This document shows positions 1-12,402 of a stretch of 64,000 bases of DNA, in pieces (positions within the stretch are counted from its first letter, which is position 1; each line of letters starts with the position of its first letter). Made by a program: the position numbers and the translations under genes. Source of the DNA: Antedon mediterranea. Taxonomy: Eukaryota > Echinodermata > Crinoidea > Comatulida > Antedonidae. A model generated the notes under the pieces. It was not told the DNA's origin and searched no databases. It saw only the letters and a list, made by a program, of their open reading frames with translations. The stretch is from assembly GCF_964355755.1 (NCBI RefSeq), contig NC_092670.1, positions 33,591,795 through 33,655,794 on the forward strand, given 5' to 3'.

Positions 1-2
1 CT

Positions 3-382
3 TTTCAAGGACCAAAAATTTGGAATTCTTTACCAGATGAAATTAAAATTATTAATTTTATATCTTCATTTAAGTTCAAACTACATGAATACCTTGTTTC
101 TACTATTATTATTTAAGTTGATCATATATCTGTCTTAAGTCAAATAATAACTGCATTTGTTAAGTTAAATGTCTTTTTATGTTCATTATCATATATTATA
201 TATATTTCTTACCTTACCTTACTTTTAATTATGTTGCCAGGACCCCACATTTTAAAGCTTAAGCTTCCTGTGGGGTACCCCTTTTTCTCATTTATTATCT
301 ATTATTTTTAGAAAATGTTAACTGTTTTTTTGTGTTTTTATTTGAGAAATAAAAATTATTGATTGATTGATTGATTGATTGA
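3..382 (+). mobile_element. 3' end of a non-LTR retrotransposon with ATTG-repeat tail
   Basis: Codons from 3 to the TAA at 114-116 encode the usual last segment of a LINE ORF2 (it reads GPKIWNSLPDEIK). A 3' untranslated part follows, with a short hairpin (ACCCCACA at 242-249 pairing with 269-276), and then a tandem ATTG/GATT tail at about 358-382. Such tails are typical of CR1/L2-type elements. The element is cut by the window edge and lies upstream of the first transporter exon seen here, probably in an intron. Confidence 0.72.
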
Positions 383-383
383 T

Positions 384-499
384 GTCTCCCATTACGTCTC
401 TCGTTAAGTCTTCCTTTAGGTCTCCCTTTGAGTCTCACTCCAAGTCTCCCTTTAGGTATCCCTTCAGGTCTCACTTCGGGTCTTTCTTTAGATCTTCCT
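384..499. repeat. degenerate 12-bp minisatellite
   Basis: About ten imperfect copies of a 12-mer close to GTCTCCCTTTAG follow the LINE tail directly. Read in one frame they give a false protein of Ser-x-x-Ser repeats, which is a consequence of the period and not a coding signal. Confidence 0.7.
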
Positions 500-564
500 T
501 TTCAATAATCCTCAACTCATTCATGCATTTGGTTCATACTGTATATACTATGTTTTTATTCTAG

Positions 565-3500
565 GGCAATATTGAGATTTTTGCTGGTATTGGTCTCACA
601 ATTGGACCTTTTCTAGGTGGTGTTTTATATCAGGTAATTTGTGATTCCCTCATCTGACACATTACATATAGTATGTAGTACATGATTTAGGCCTATGGCC
701 AGAAACAACTACTCCACTATTATAATAATTAGTACATGTAATACAGTAATGGGTTCCTCTGCTGCTTCTTCTTTTTGGTTATCTTTATGAACATTTCATG
801 AATCGTTTTAAAGCACTAAAGACAACCATTATTATATTCAGCATATAGCAACATTCAAAATACTGTTTTACCAAGAAATGTTCACAATGTGTTCGCCTAT
901 ATTGTAAGCCTGTTTTCCTGTCGATTGTTAAGTTGCATTGAATGGCCAGATTCAACAATTTTACAGGAAAAGGGGGTAAAAAATCAACGTTACATGGCAT
1001 TAAAATCTGAAAAGTTGAAGTTCAACTTTAACGTTCTATTTATATATATTAGCGGTCTAACTCGATCATTGTCATTGCTATTTTAATTTTAACTTTAACG
1101 ATTTTAAACTTAATGCAACTTAACATCGACAGGAAAACAGGCTTAATAGCTGCTATATCTAAATTAAGCATTATTTATATATACACTAGATAAAGCAGAT
1201 TACCTACAGTAGTTTTTATATGATATATAAAACATTTTTTATTATGGATTCAGCTGCTTGGATCATGTGCTTCCCCCTTTCCTCAGTTGGATAAAAGTAC
1301 AGGAAAACTTAACTTAAAAAATTAAGCATAATTTATATATACACGAGATAAAGCAAATTACCTACAGTAGTAGTAGTGTTTATATGGATTTTTATTTTTT
1401 ATTATGGATTCACCTGCTTGGAGCATGTGCTTCCCCCTTTCCTCAGTTGGATAAAATTATTATTGAACAAACTATTATTATTACATGTTATGTTTCTGGA
1501 TTTGCCCCTTGAATAATTATTATGGTGTGTGTTTTTTGTTTTCGTTTTTATATTAGCTTGGTGGGTTTATGTTGCCTTTCGTAGCCATTGGAGGATTTTC
1601 CATGATTTTATCGTTATGCTTATTTTTCATCTTACCAGCTGATAATCGTAGGTATAGTATTATGTACAGTATGCAGATATTCTTAAGTTCTATACTGCAT
1701 TTTTTTTTTAGTTTGTTGAGATTATGTTTTATTTCTTGGAATTGTATATTTTGTTTTGGGCAAAACAAATAATTTTTGCATTCCAGATTTATCTGAGCAG
1801 AAAACAGGTTCTTTTATCCACCTAATGAGTATCCCTGGAACGTGGGTAGTCGTTTTTAGCCTTTTTATTGGGGCAGCAGCGCTAACATTTATGGAACCTA
1901 CTCTCTCAACTGAACTACAACAGGTTGGAGTCATAAATTGTTTTTAATTGTTGACATATTAAATGAAATAAACATTATAATGTGTACAAAAAAGTAAATA
2001 ACATAATTATTTGAATAAACGGGGACCCCTAGACATGAACAAAATGCAAAACAATTGATAAAATGAAGTGATAAAATACAGTACAAAATAAAAATGCTTG
2101 GTAAATTTTAGATCATCAATTAAATAGTCAATGAATTCTTGGATAGAAATATGCCTTTTTCACCTTAACTGCTGTGAATTCTGTTACGATGAGCTCTCAG
2201 ATGAGAGGTGAACGAGTGCTCTAGTACGGAGCGGTGTAAATGGTTCCACTGCTTCTTCATTTTTGTTATCTTAGGATATTTAATGGATCAATTTAGTGTG
2301 TAAAGCAACATTGTATTAGGCGCTACCTGTATATGAGACTACCATTATTTTATATTAATATTTAATCACTTTTTGTATATATAAACAATGTTTAGTATAA
2401 CTTGACACCTACACAAGTTGGCCTTGTCTTTCTGTTGATGGGTTTGGGATACACAATATCGGCACCAATAGTTGGCTGGATAGCTGATAAACGTCAGAAC
2501 ACGCGTACTCTACTTTCATTTGGTTACATTTTAGCTGGGATATCATACCTCATAGCAGGCCCATGGCCCGTTCTTCATTTACCAAAGTAAGTCTTATTTT
2601 CTATAGCTTTCTAATTTTTGTTAGGTCTGTATACTGTACAAAGTACCGATGCTGCATTTGTGAACTTTGTTTTTTAAAAATCATCACAAGACTGTTGTTA
2701 TTGAGTCGTTGAGTCAACAGCAATTCTTCTCATGCTTTTCAGCGTGCACAGAATGAATTTTCATCTTCTCAGCTGCATTGGTGCACGGCACATTATGAAA
2801 ATAAAATATGTTAATAAGACTAAATATGCCTTGCCTCATATACTTAAACACTAGCAATTATACCCGCCCCAGGGCGGGTTTTTAATTTAGTTTAAAGCCT
2901 TCTCAGTACAGAACACCCGACGCCAGTATCTCCCTATACTCACCAACCTCCACCCCACTTCAATAAAACCACACCGTCTTTTTTAAAAAGAAATTCTTCC
3001 CAGTGCAGGACAAATTCAATTAATACCTAGCTATGATAGGCCTAGAGTTTACATACGTTTTTAAACTGTATAAATGAACAGGTGTCATATTGGCTGATAA
3101 TAATACTGTGGTCCCACAGCCCTCTTCTCCTCTTACCATTCCAGCCACAATCAACAAACCTTTTAACCTCCCCTATACAGTTCAAATGTAGTAAATTTTC
3201 CTAGTACAATTCCAATCATATAGGCTACTTCATTACACCAGTATTTCCGCTCCTCCTCCCTCCCAACACACCCCAGATACTGAGTGATGTGTTTAAGACG
3301 GTTCCAGTACAAATCATGTTAGCCATTACTCCCTACCCATATGTCATGGTCATAGGCTACATCCTCATCCCAAACTCCCAGCTCCTTCCTAGAGATAATT
3401 AAAATACTTTAACATTTTCCTACCACAATTCTGGTCAATTTCATAGCCTACTACTCCTATTCTAAGAAAATCCCCTGAACCCCATCTCCCACACCCTATC

Positions 3501-6377
3501 TCCCAACTCCCCACTCCCACCAAATCCCCGGACTTTTTAAAATGTAGTTTAAAACCTTCCCGGAACAATTGCGGTCATTTTGATACCCCATATGGTTACA
3601 TCCAGAAACAGAAATTTGTAATACGAACAAACATCGAAAGTGGGAAAAAGTGGGGCATTTTGGCCCCTAACTTGGATCCTAGATGGCGGATGATGTTCAA
3701 ATGTAGTTTAAAACCTTCCCGGTACAATTGCGGTCATTTTGATACCCCATATGTATTTATTACCATATTTACTGAGGGTAGCCTATCCAGTTCCTAATAG
3801 AACTGATCATTCAGGGCCCTCGTGCAGAAAAAAAAATTTGTATAACGAACAAACAAACCAACACACAAACAAACGTACAAACTCTCTCACTTATAGATGT
3901 CATAATCGCAAATGAAGGATCTTGTAATGAAATGATATTTTCTTTCTAAATCTAATTCTTCACCAGTCTAGATTTGAATAGGGTAAACTTCAGTACACTT
4001 ATAAACTGTTTCACAATGTTTTTTTTTCAACCAGTAAACTGTATCTAATCACGATTGGTGTTGTACTGATGTATGTTGCACTTGGCTGTGCTATAACACC
4101 TACATACCAAGATTTGTTATCGACAGTAGTACACAATGGTATGCCAGATGTAATATCAACACATAGTGTCGTTTCAGGGATGTTTAATAGTGCCTTTTCG
4201 CTTGGGTAAGTATGCATTATTGTTCTTTTTAATTTACCTTAATTTTAATTGTTTTCCTGATGCAAGTATAAAGTAGAACATAAAGGGTCTTTCATACCTG
4301 TTTCGGCACGATTCCGGTCCGGCACTGGTAAATCCAATCGAATGTCAATGTTTGGTTTTCACACGGCTACACGCATGTCGATTGGCGCATCTGTGTGGAG
4401 CGTTGTGAACAAAACATTGATGTTCAATTCGCCGGAACATGTGTCAAAGAACCTTAACATGTTGATGTTACAATTTAAGATAAACTTTCTCACATACATG
4501 CTATGCTAAACAGTGATCTTCCAACACTTGGAAAAAGGAGACACTAACTAGACTTGAACAGTTTTGCTTAATATGCCCAACAATTTGAATAAGTTCGTAG
4601 TATTACGTATCAACAGTCAATTTGGTATGCCTTTAACTTTTATTAAGGTCTGTCTACACTATCAAAATGTGACAACAAACTGTGGTCATATATGGACACA
4701 ATGATGTCATATTACTACCATATTTGGGCACATAGCACTTTTTTGTCACTAGTTTGATAGTGTATACAGAACTATAGAAATCACAAGTTGTTCACAAATT
4801 CAAAGACAAAGAGAGAAACTACTAAGCATCAATGCTGAAATAGAAAAATAAAGAAAAAAAGTTTCCCAAAACAAGATTGCTTTTTGGTTGTGTATTTTTA
4901 CATTTTTTATCACACCTTATTAGGGTGACCCTAAACAGCGTATGTTAACAATCAAGGGTCCCTTTTGATGAGTGACAGTGGCTGTGTGTACACCAGGATA
5001 CCATCTCGAAAGATGTACTAGGTTCTTTAAAATGCACATGGCTAGATGTGTACACTGGACCTACAGTTTATAATCCTTATCCGAGAAAATTCTACCACCA
5101 GAACCGTGCGAGTGAGGCTCAAACCATTACTGATGTTAATATGGCAAAGTATTACGGTTCCACTGTCTTAACCACTAACCGTTAACAAAATGTTAACTCT
5201 ATTTCTGCAGGTCATTTTTTGGTCCTACTATGGGAGGACTTTTAGTGGATAAATTTAACTTTGCAGTGTCTTCATCTATATTTGGTTTGCTCAATCTAAT
5301 TTCTGCAGCTGGAATTATAGTATTTTCGTTATGGGAATTCAGATGTGGAAAAGGGTAAGTAGTTATCTATTTATTTTGGACACACTATGGATATGTTCAG
5401 AGGTCAGTAGGATCAGTAATAAAGCCCCAAACTTTTTGAAAAGAGAGTGGAAACAGCTTATAGGAAACTCTGGTGGACCTAGCCAAAAATACCGCCCCTT
5501 AACAAAAAACTCTTGGTACTTTGGTGGGACTTGTTGCATTGAATCAAGACAAACTAACAATAGAATGCTGAGCTCGCCTTCTCAAGATAGGAACTCGATG
5601 AACATTCCTTTTATGATTGGCATACTAGTTGCTGTTGACAATGTTGCCATTAATTTGCGCAAACAATTATTATGTAGACTAATTTTAATGTTACCGAAAA
5701 TTACCTTACTGAATAATTTACAATTGAAAGTGGTTGAATTAAATAAATGATTACCAAATACAGTACTGTATTCTCTGGTGCAGTGTTAATCAAACATTTG
5801 AGGAAGTCAATTTGGACAATCAAAAATCAGTCATTCGTTTAGGGGAACAACTGATTGTGCTGCAACCACAGATAAACCCTTTACTCTACTGTGACTTAGC
5901 ATCCTGTTAGGTTGCCTTGGTTGAACTATTAGCATCTCACAAGATACTGGTTTGGGTACAGGTGATGAATCGGAACCAATGTTCAAAAACATAGGCCTAT
6001 CTACAATTTAAAGGAGAAGTATATAAAAAAAGGGTGTATTAAAAACTGGTCTTGATTTAAAGCTACATTGCCTTGACTCTATTAATTACTATCTTAATTT
6101 AATAATTCCTGTATATATATTTTGTCTTTTTCACAAATAAAGAAAATAGGTAACGAAAGGTAAATATTAAAGTAACTATATCTTCTACAGGAGACGTAAA
6201 ACAATGTATGTCGCAAAGTTCCGTGTTACCAACGAGGACACAGATAACCTGATAGATAATGAAAATGGTGTTAACTCCGACTCAGTAGAACGTAACGAAA
6301 ATATAGACGAAACAGAAGCACCTAATACAGTAATGAAAAATAAATTAAATGGAGAAACAGCAATAAAGATAAATTGA
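565..6377 (+). CDS. MFS transporter, SLC18B1-like, 3' seven exons
   Basis: Seven exons join in one frame: 565-633, 1557-1647, 1787-1923, 2396-2586, 4035-4205, 5211-5354 and 6191-6377 (TGA at 6375-6377). They give 329 residues, with AG/GT borders and matching phases throughout. The product is the C-terminal part of a 12-TM major facilitator. The first exon carries GLTIGPFLGGVLYQ, the glycine-rich TM5 motif. Next come LGGFMLPF, hydrophobic segments in the following exons, the inter-helix motif GWIADK, and GPTMGGLLVD in the penultimate exon. The tail is hydrophilic and acidic (about 60 residues). Gene order and motifs resemble SLC18B1, a vesicular/polyamine-type MFS carrier, but the substrate is inferred only from the family. 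The 5' exons (TM1-4) are outside the window. Introns hold repeat elements but no exon is broken. ATTAAA at about 6392 may serve as a variant poly(A) signal. Confidence 0.85.
905..1145. mobile_element. MITE with ~35-bp terminal inverted repeats
   Basis: The left end (TAAGCCTGTTTTCCTGTCGA) is matched by its reverse complement at the right end (about 1112-1145), with one indel. The first and last TA may be the target duplication, as in Tc1/mariner-type elements. No coding capacity. It lies in a transporter intron. Confidence 0.75.
1163..1456. repeat. two direct copies of a ~135-bp unit
   Basis: Positions 1163-1296 and 1321-1456 share the same order of blocks: ATTAAGCA, TTTATATATACAC, GATAAAGCA, ATTACCTACAGTAG, TTATTATGGATTCA and CTTTCCTCAGTTGGATAAAA. 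They differ by small indels. It is a local tandem duplication in an intron. Confidence 0.75.
2851..3899. mobile_element. unclassified interspersed element in a transporter intron
   Basis: It starts near a tight palindrome (ACCCGCCC at 2862-2869, GGGCGGGT at 2872-2879) and ends in an ACAAACAAACGTACAAACTC-type stretch followed by CACTTATAG. GC-richer, C-rich text in between contrasts with the flanks. Inside, a ~52-bp block (about 3541-3593) is repeated at about 3700-3752. No ORF of note. The outline resembles non-autonomous repeats of other invertebrates, but the class is not determined and the borders are approximate. Confidence 0.4.
4646..4773. mobile_element. short MITE, ~30-bp terminal inverted repeats
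   Basis: The left end AGGTCTGTCTACACTATC and the reverse complement of the right end, AGTTCTGTATACACTATC, match at 15 of 18 positions, and the similarity continues to GTGACAA. Only about 70 bp lie between the arms. The target duplication is not clear. Confidence 0.65.
4921..5190 (-). mobile_element. degenerate tRNA-derived SINE
   Basis: On the minus strand, about 5187 to 5095 reads as a tRNA-like head: an A-box-like GGTTAGTGGTTAAGAC and, further on, a B-box-like GGTTTGAGCCT. A CCTTATCCGAGAA block lies beyond. It ends about 20 bp before the 5211 exon acceptor. Divergent; called from box motifs only. Confidence 0.4.
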
Positions 6378-8174
6378 TTGTACAAATAATTATTAAATTA
6401 AATTATTAACAATTATTTTATCAATAGGCGTAATCTATCTGTGACTAGTTCCCATCAAATTTGATTTTTATTATTAAACATAAATGTGAATCAAGGATGC
6501 AAAATTAAATTTTTACAATTATTTTATTATTGATTTTAGTTCTATATAATATATAAAATACAATTATTTTAATTCATTTAATAACTATATTTTTATAATG
6601 CAATATTTCTCTAATAAGTTTATATGAAATATATATTGAAATATGTGTACGTTGTCTATCTAGATGAGGCATTATTATTATTTTAAGAGTAAATACAAAA
6701 CCTTGATAACTGATTGATTAACTTTAGGTATAGTTGATATACAAGTTTCTGCCAGCCTGTTTAGTGATATTGACTGAAAATTAAACGAAAACGATCGTAC
6801 TGCACAACTTGTTGTAAATTGTCGTGCTGTGTATTATTGTTGCGCAGTATTATATGGTTCAGAATCGGTATTCGTTTGGTCGGTATATATGCAGTTTCCC
6901 AAGGGAAATATATCTCCGTACGAATGACGTGTCCTATCCAGCGTAGTTTTGCAGGCCTCGATGCTAGTAGATATCTGTACGTCTGTCCATCCATTGCTGA
7001 TGCTGAGTAGGCTTCGTTGATGGTATTTCGCTAAACTTTTTACTTATGGCTCATCTGTATTATGATGAATAGATCGTACAAAGGCACGAATGGCTGCAGC
7101 ACCAAGTATCTTGTATCGGTCAGCCTTAACGCATGTTGTGATGGAATCCCACTGTTCTCTGTTGTTAAAATGCACAGACTAGCAGGGTTGCTAACTTCCA
7201 TTTTTTATGAAGATTGTGCATTTTGTGACAAAAGCACCAAATTTGGCACAAACCTTCTTTAGGGTATATCTAACAATCCTAGAAGGGGTACCCACAAATC
7301 GGAACAATTTAACGACGTCAATTTGGACCACGCCCCTTTTTTAGTATTACGTAATTAGGTGAAACCTTAACTCTTTGTATATACATACCAAGTTTGGTAT
7401 CAAATTAAAACTCATGACATGTACATTGCAATACACACATAAAAAATATATGATTTCTCTTCAGACGGAATATATAGGTCAAATAATGTCATTTTCTGTC
7501 ATATTGAAGGGGTTTTCAATCAAAACGCGCCAATATTGGGCTATGTTATGAACATTGTAGTAATAAGAACAACAACATTCATTTTTGTAGTAGAACTACT
7601 AATATATATTTATCCTGTACCAGTTACTTTCATTTAACATAATATTAGGAACCACTGAAAAAAAGTATATAAAACACATACTGTATCAAACTTGGCTCAA
7701 TAATCACTGGACTAAGTAAACAGACAAAAGACCATTTGACTGACAATTACATTACATATTTACATTCATTCGAACAGAAAATTTGGTGAAAAGATGATCA
7801 GAAATAATATTAATTACTAATGTTTCAAACAAAAAACATACCTCTACAAAACTTATTCTTATATAAATGTTATGCAATAACTGATGCTTTAAATGGTTTT
7901 ATTATAGGAATTACAACAAATCCTTTACTGTTTGTAATTGTACTTTTGCTTATAATAATGCTAGAAAATATTATTGACCCCTGAGGACGATCAAACATTA
8001 ATAGAAACGTCGAACTCAACAGTTCTTTTCAGAATACTAGAAGTAACTTACCGTATTTATCAGAATAAGGGGAGGGATTTTTTATTCGGTGGAGGCGTTT
8101 TTTTGTTTGTTTTTTGGTGTAATATGGTAAAAATATATGTATAATAAAATAAATACACCCTAGATATAAAACAA
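6378..8174. other. gene-free stretch, AT-rich
   Basis: No exon with credible splice sites or conserved protein was seen. The part from about 7180 to 7440 has a sequence style of old dispersed repeats but no ends were found. A short hammerhead-like motif at 7981 is listed separately. Confidence 0.4.
7981..8008 (+). other. hammerhead-like core motif, degenerate
   Basis: CTGAGGA is followed 16 nt later by GAAAC and then GTC, the order of conserved bases in hammerhead ribozymes of Penelope-like elements. The segment between them does not form a good stem II, so this is probably a decayed copy. Confidence 0.25.
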
Positions 8175-8276
8175 GACCATATAGATGGCTGCAGTCGCGT
8201 GCTCAAGTTAGTGTTTACCGACAGACCAACCGACCGAAATAGTGAGCTGTAGAGTCGCGTTGCACGCGACTAAAAA
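8175..8276 (+). mobile_element. Helentron-like short element, copy 1
   Basis: The copy has AGTCGCGTGC at 8193-8202 and its exact reverse complement GCACGCGACT at 8262-8271. An ACCG/ACCA tetranucleotide tract lies between them, and a terminal hairpin AGTCGCGT-TGC-ACGCGACT at 8253-8271, directly followed by AAAA. Subterminal inverted repeats, 3' hairpin and internal microsatellite are the features described for Helentron-associated short elements (HINEs). Assignment is inferred. Confidence 0.55.
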
Positions 8277-8960
8277 TACAACACAATTAATATCGTAATA
8301 AGAATAACTGGATTAAACCTCCTTCATCCGGGTGCAAGTACAATCATGATATTTAAAAGGTATCGGAGACAATATAATAGACCAATTCATTGTCATCATT
8401 CTGTAAACACTGTTGTATAATGTTTTTGAATGTCACCGACAAAGTATACATAATACACGTCTGTTGCCAGTGTACATAATAAAACAATATATTTCTGGAG
8501 ATTAATTATCAATACCACTAGGGTTTTTTATTTTTTAAGTACTAAATGCATTGACAATTAAAGCATCAAAATTGTATTTTAAAATCATGTTAATAGATCA
8601 TGATAAAATCATACTACAACACACTACAGTACACAGGGGTGTTTTCAGGAAAGCTGGACATATAGTAATGAAACTATGTATTGGCATATATATGCAACAG
8701 ACAGTGTTGATTGTTGACAAATTGTAGTCACAAACAAACAGATGATCCAGAATGAAGATCCATATGAAAAATTGTGTAATCGTGTCTCATATTGTGTCTC
8801 AGGATAATGATGTGTCATTGTTTTATATCATTATACTGGCACCTGGAGAGGATTCGTTAAATGGAGCCTGTGACAGTGTCACTTTTATTCTACAAGACAG
8901 AAACATTTTAAATAAACGCTCACCCCTCCCTTCGATTTAAACGCCCCGCCACACAACAAC

Positions 8961-9050
8961 AAGGCCATATATATGGCTGCAGTCGCGTGCTCAAAGTTTA
9001 GTTAGTGTTTACCGACCAACCGACCGACATAGTGAGCTGTAGAGTTGTAA
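8961..9050 (+). mobile_element. Helentron-like short element, copy 2, 3'-degraded
   Basis: Same family as 8175-8276: AAGGCCATAT, GGCTGCAGTCGCGTGC, the ACCG/ACCA tract and AGTGAGCTGTAGAGT are present in order. The terminal hairpin is lost. Confidence 0.55.
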
Positions 9051-10470
9051 AATATTAATGATTATCGAAATCAATTATTTCACAAAAATAAAAAGGTTGA
9101 AATTTGGCAATTTTCCTGTACTATATTTTCGTTTGTTAAAAAGGAGAGCAACAGAAGAAGTCAAGCTGATTGCTAGAAAGAACCTTGTCTTGAAACGTAA
9201 GGTAAAATATATACACTCAACGAACTATCATATTAATATAACAATAGTAGCCAGACGAAAATATTTTCACTTTCAAGCTATGTCCTAATTTGCATAAACC
9301 ATATGGTTGGTACACTTAATTGATGATCACATCTATTGTGATGGGTACCGGTGAGCTACCAACACAAGCACAACACACAACTAAATGCTTGGATTGTCAC
9401 TACTCGACTATAATTGATCGATTTAAGGTTCGGTTCGACAGATGGAGCATAGTTTATGACGTAATTTTTGTTAACCTTTTAACAATAAAAAAACGGTCGA
9501 TCAGTACGAAGCGAATGCACGCGGTAGGCCTAGGTTTTTTCAATTTTTGTTGTAAAATTAATTAAAACATATTGTATGTATATTAATATATAGTATGTGT
9601 AGACTGTGAATGCACTTATTTTAGATTCATTACAAAAAAACATTCTCGTACGCCTTTTGCTTTTAATTAGGTATTTTAGTTCATCCTTTGAACTAACTTC
9701 GTGAATCGAAGACTTAAGCAAAACCTTTTCAAACACGCCCGGTGTCTGCGGACTATGTCTCGAAATAACCGTCACGCTCTGTTAATTACCCTCCCCCTTC
9801 GTTTAACCTCCCTATTGTAATAGTCGAGACGAAAAGCAAACATTAGTAGACTTGTCTACGAAGGAAAACAGAAATGAACTTTAGTAGCTGTTGAATGTAT
9901 AGGTCATTGGCACATAATAATTACAAAAGGTCTACGTGATCAAATTATTTGTTTATTCTTATAATAAGCACGTTATACCATATATAAAAAGACTTACAAT
10001 TAGGTGTGTCATTTACCCATGATTAACCGAAATTAATTGGGATAATTATTCACATTGTGTAATGCCTCATAAACGTTTATATATACTACAAACTGAAGTC
10101 ATACGTCATTGCAGTAAAAAATGTAATTACTGGAGTAACTGCAGAAATAATTTTGATATGGTTCCTAAAATAAACGAGCGAGTCGGTAGCATGTTTACAT
10201 ACAAGATTATTGCTGTTGTTGTACTCATGTCTCTGCCTGTTATCTACTTCAAACATATAAATATCATACATATTATTAGATAAGAATATAAAGTGCACTT
10301 TTTTCTAACTGTTTTACTTTATCATTTTGATATTATAGTATTACTTTAGTTTGTTTCTCACTTGATATCCAGCACTCACAGCATTGGCATTTTTTCCAGT
10401 AATCTATATTTGGATTTATACATGCAACTCTACAAAACACAACAAACACATTAATTCTAAACAGATATTT

Positions 10471-10472
<2 letters not shown>
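9051..10472. other. gene-free stretch
   Basis: Only short open frames without splice context or recognisable domains. No repeat with defined ends was found. Confidence 0.35.

Positions 10473-10559
<87 letters not shown>
10473..10559. repeat. (TA)n microsatellite
   Basis: About 43 uninterrupted TA units. A shorter TA run lies at about 10684-10704. Both strands give a meaningless Ile-Tyr open frame here. Confidence 0.98.
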
Positions 10560-10562
<3 letters not shown>

Positions 10563-10719
10563 CATACTGTAAATTATAGAAACAGTGCTCATATTCGGAA
10601 CATGATCTCATAATCGCGTCGAGCACAGCTCATTGGCGAAAGTTCCATATTTTTTAGTTGTATGAAAAAATGTCTCTGGCGGGATATATATATATATATA
10701 TATAAACACATTAGGCAAT

Positions 10720-11005
10720 GAACATTAATTCGAAACCGCCCGATGATATACTGAAATTTAATTAATTAATTTGAAACGATAAAGATGAGGAAATCTCCCA
10801 ACCGAGACTCGAACTCGGACCGTCTGCTTGATATGCAGTTGCCCTAACCATTAGACCACTGGGGCTTTCATGGTATTGTTCAAACTCGATTGGATAGCGA
10901 CTCTTTCACATTCTCGGCGTGGTACGGCGGAACAGCACTAGTCCTCAGTTGTACACACGCGCAACAGAGATCAAATCTTACAGTATTTTTTATTCACGAG
11001 GCGGG
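10720..11005 (-). mobile_element. tRNA-derived SINE, family S1, copy 1
   Basis: On the minus strand positions 10866 to 10795 are tRNA-like: an A-box region AGTGGTCTAATGGTTAGGG, an anticodon-arm-like hairpin around CTGC/GCAG, and a B-box GTTCGAGTC. The acceptor arms do not pair well, so it is not a functional tRNA gene. The body includes TTAATTAATTAATTT and CCGCCCG blocks. Relatives lie at about 22012, 41540 and 54690. Confidence 0.65.
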
Positions 11006-11424
11006 ATCTCCGAAGAGATACTTTTATATATATAAACATATATATATCATACATAAACGTATCTTCTATTTTTTTATTTCTTAACATTTTTTTTTCTAAT
11101 ATGGCTATTACTCATTTTCATTTAACAATGCTTTTTGTGATAATAAGTAAATAAAACTAAAATTGCTACATGTTTTCTTATCCTTCAGCATTGTTTTTAT
11201 CATCTACATAATCTACAAAAATCTTTCCAACTCTTTTTTCAAAAGCATATATTTACAAACATATTTATATTTGATTTTGTTTATTTACTTATTTATTATC
11301 TTGTTTTTTTTTTCAGAATTAAACAATTGTAAGAGATTGATTTTTTTTTTTTATAATAAACTTAATATCTTTACTTTATAATACAGAATGCTCCTAAAGT
11401 TATTAATGTAATTGCTACATAGAG

Positions 11425-11700
11425 TAGCAGAGGATAGCCGAGTGGTTAGGACACTTGACTGTCGTACAGATAGACCCGGGTTCAATGCCCGACAACTCCC
11501 AGTCCACTCAGCTGTAAAATGAGTACCTGGTTGAAAATACTAGGGAGAAAAAAGGCGGCGTGGAAAGGAACTGGCCACCCTACCACATAATGCCGAGGCT
11601 TAGTACAATGAGCTCCTAACAGCTCCTAACAGCTCATTCCCCTACGTTCAGAGAACACGGGACTCATCCTTTACCTAGCTGCATAATGCTTTACATGGAG
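11425..11700 (+). mobile_element. tRNA-derived SINE with conserved central domain
   Basis: The tRNA-like head at about 11428-11500 has A box TAGCCGAGTGGTTA and B box GGGTTCAATGCCC. The body has an AAAATGAGTACCTGG block, as in widespread metazoan SINE superfamilies. A decamer, AGCTCCTAAC, is duplicated near the 3' part. Confidence 0.65.
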
Positions 11701-12280
11701 AAAACAAAATTGTACCAACGATTTTGATGAATTTGCTCACATAATTATAAGTATGTTATTGTTCTAATGAGTTTTTTGCAGTTTATTTAAATGTTTATAT
11801 TTTCTTGGTCCTAGTTGTTAAGAACCAACATAGTTCGATTAAGCAATACATTCACGAACATCTGAACACTATCGCTTGTAATTACGTTAAGTTCTTCAAT
11901 GAATTCAAGTGGAAACAAAGTTGAGCTTGTTCTTTTTGCGTTCGTTGACCGCGTCTTTTGAACATGTTTTTGGTCACGTCCTACTTGTCTATTATTATTT
12001 TTAAAACTAATTATGTTTATCTAATTCATCCAAATTTTAAAAAGTGATAACCTAAAATTGTTATCAACTGTTTGTATCCGCCTTGGATAGCCGAATTTAT
12101 TTTGCAACGTTGGTCAATGCGGATGCGTCTTATATTTGCTGTTTTCCGTGCGAAAATTAACGTAACCAATCGGAGCTAAAAAAAAAAATAACATTGTCGA
12201 TAGGAGAGTATCTACTGGAGAGTTAACAAGTCAATAACCTTGCGATAGTCGCGCCACCATTAAGGTGCGTCTAGGTCGAA
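11701..12280. other. gene-free stretch
   Basis: No exon, RNA gene or bounded repeat was recognised. Confidence 0.35.
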
Positions 12281-12402
12281 CAAGGCCATATACATGACTG
12301 CAGTCGCGTGCTCAAGTTTTTACCGACCAACCGACAGACCGACCGACCAACCGAACGACAAGATACAGTGAGATGTAGAGTCGTGTTGCACTCGACTAAA
12401 AA
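12281..12402 (+). mobile_element. Helentron-like short element, copy 3
   Basis: Third copy of the family at 8175 and 8961. AGTCGCGTGC lies at 12302-12311, the ACCG/ACCA tract is longer, and the terminal hairpin (12379-12397) has a few substitutions. CTAAAA follows. Confidence 0.55.

Noticed and set aside
379..564. 5' coding exon rich in Ser/Phe joined to the transporter exon at 565
   Set aside because: The stretch is a 12-bp tandem repeat, and a good acceptor at 563-564 starts the real exon.
5331..5750. Plus-strand open frame of 139 codons
   Set aside because: It overlaps the end of a transporter exon in another frame and then reads through the intron; no domain.
6761..6994. LINE-like motif RWIGHVIRTE on the minus strand
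   Set aside because: Only one short motif resembles a retroelement terminus and the rest of the frame does not.
10333..10626. Open frames of alternating Ile and Tyr
   Set aside because: They arise from the (TA)n microsatellite and have no coding value.
10795..10866. tRNA gene on the minus strand
   Set aside because: The boxes are present but acceptor arms do not pair and the same segment recurs inside a longer repeat, so it is a SINE.
11428..11500. tRNA gene on the plus strand
   Set aside because: It is followed by a SINE body and lacks a proper acceptor stem.
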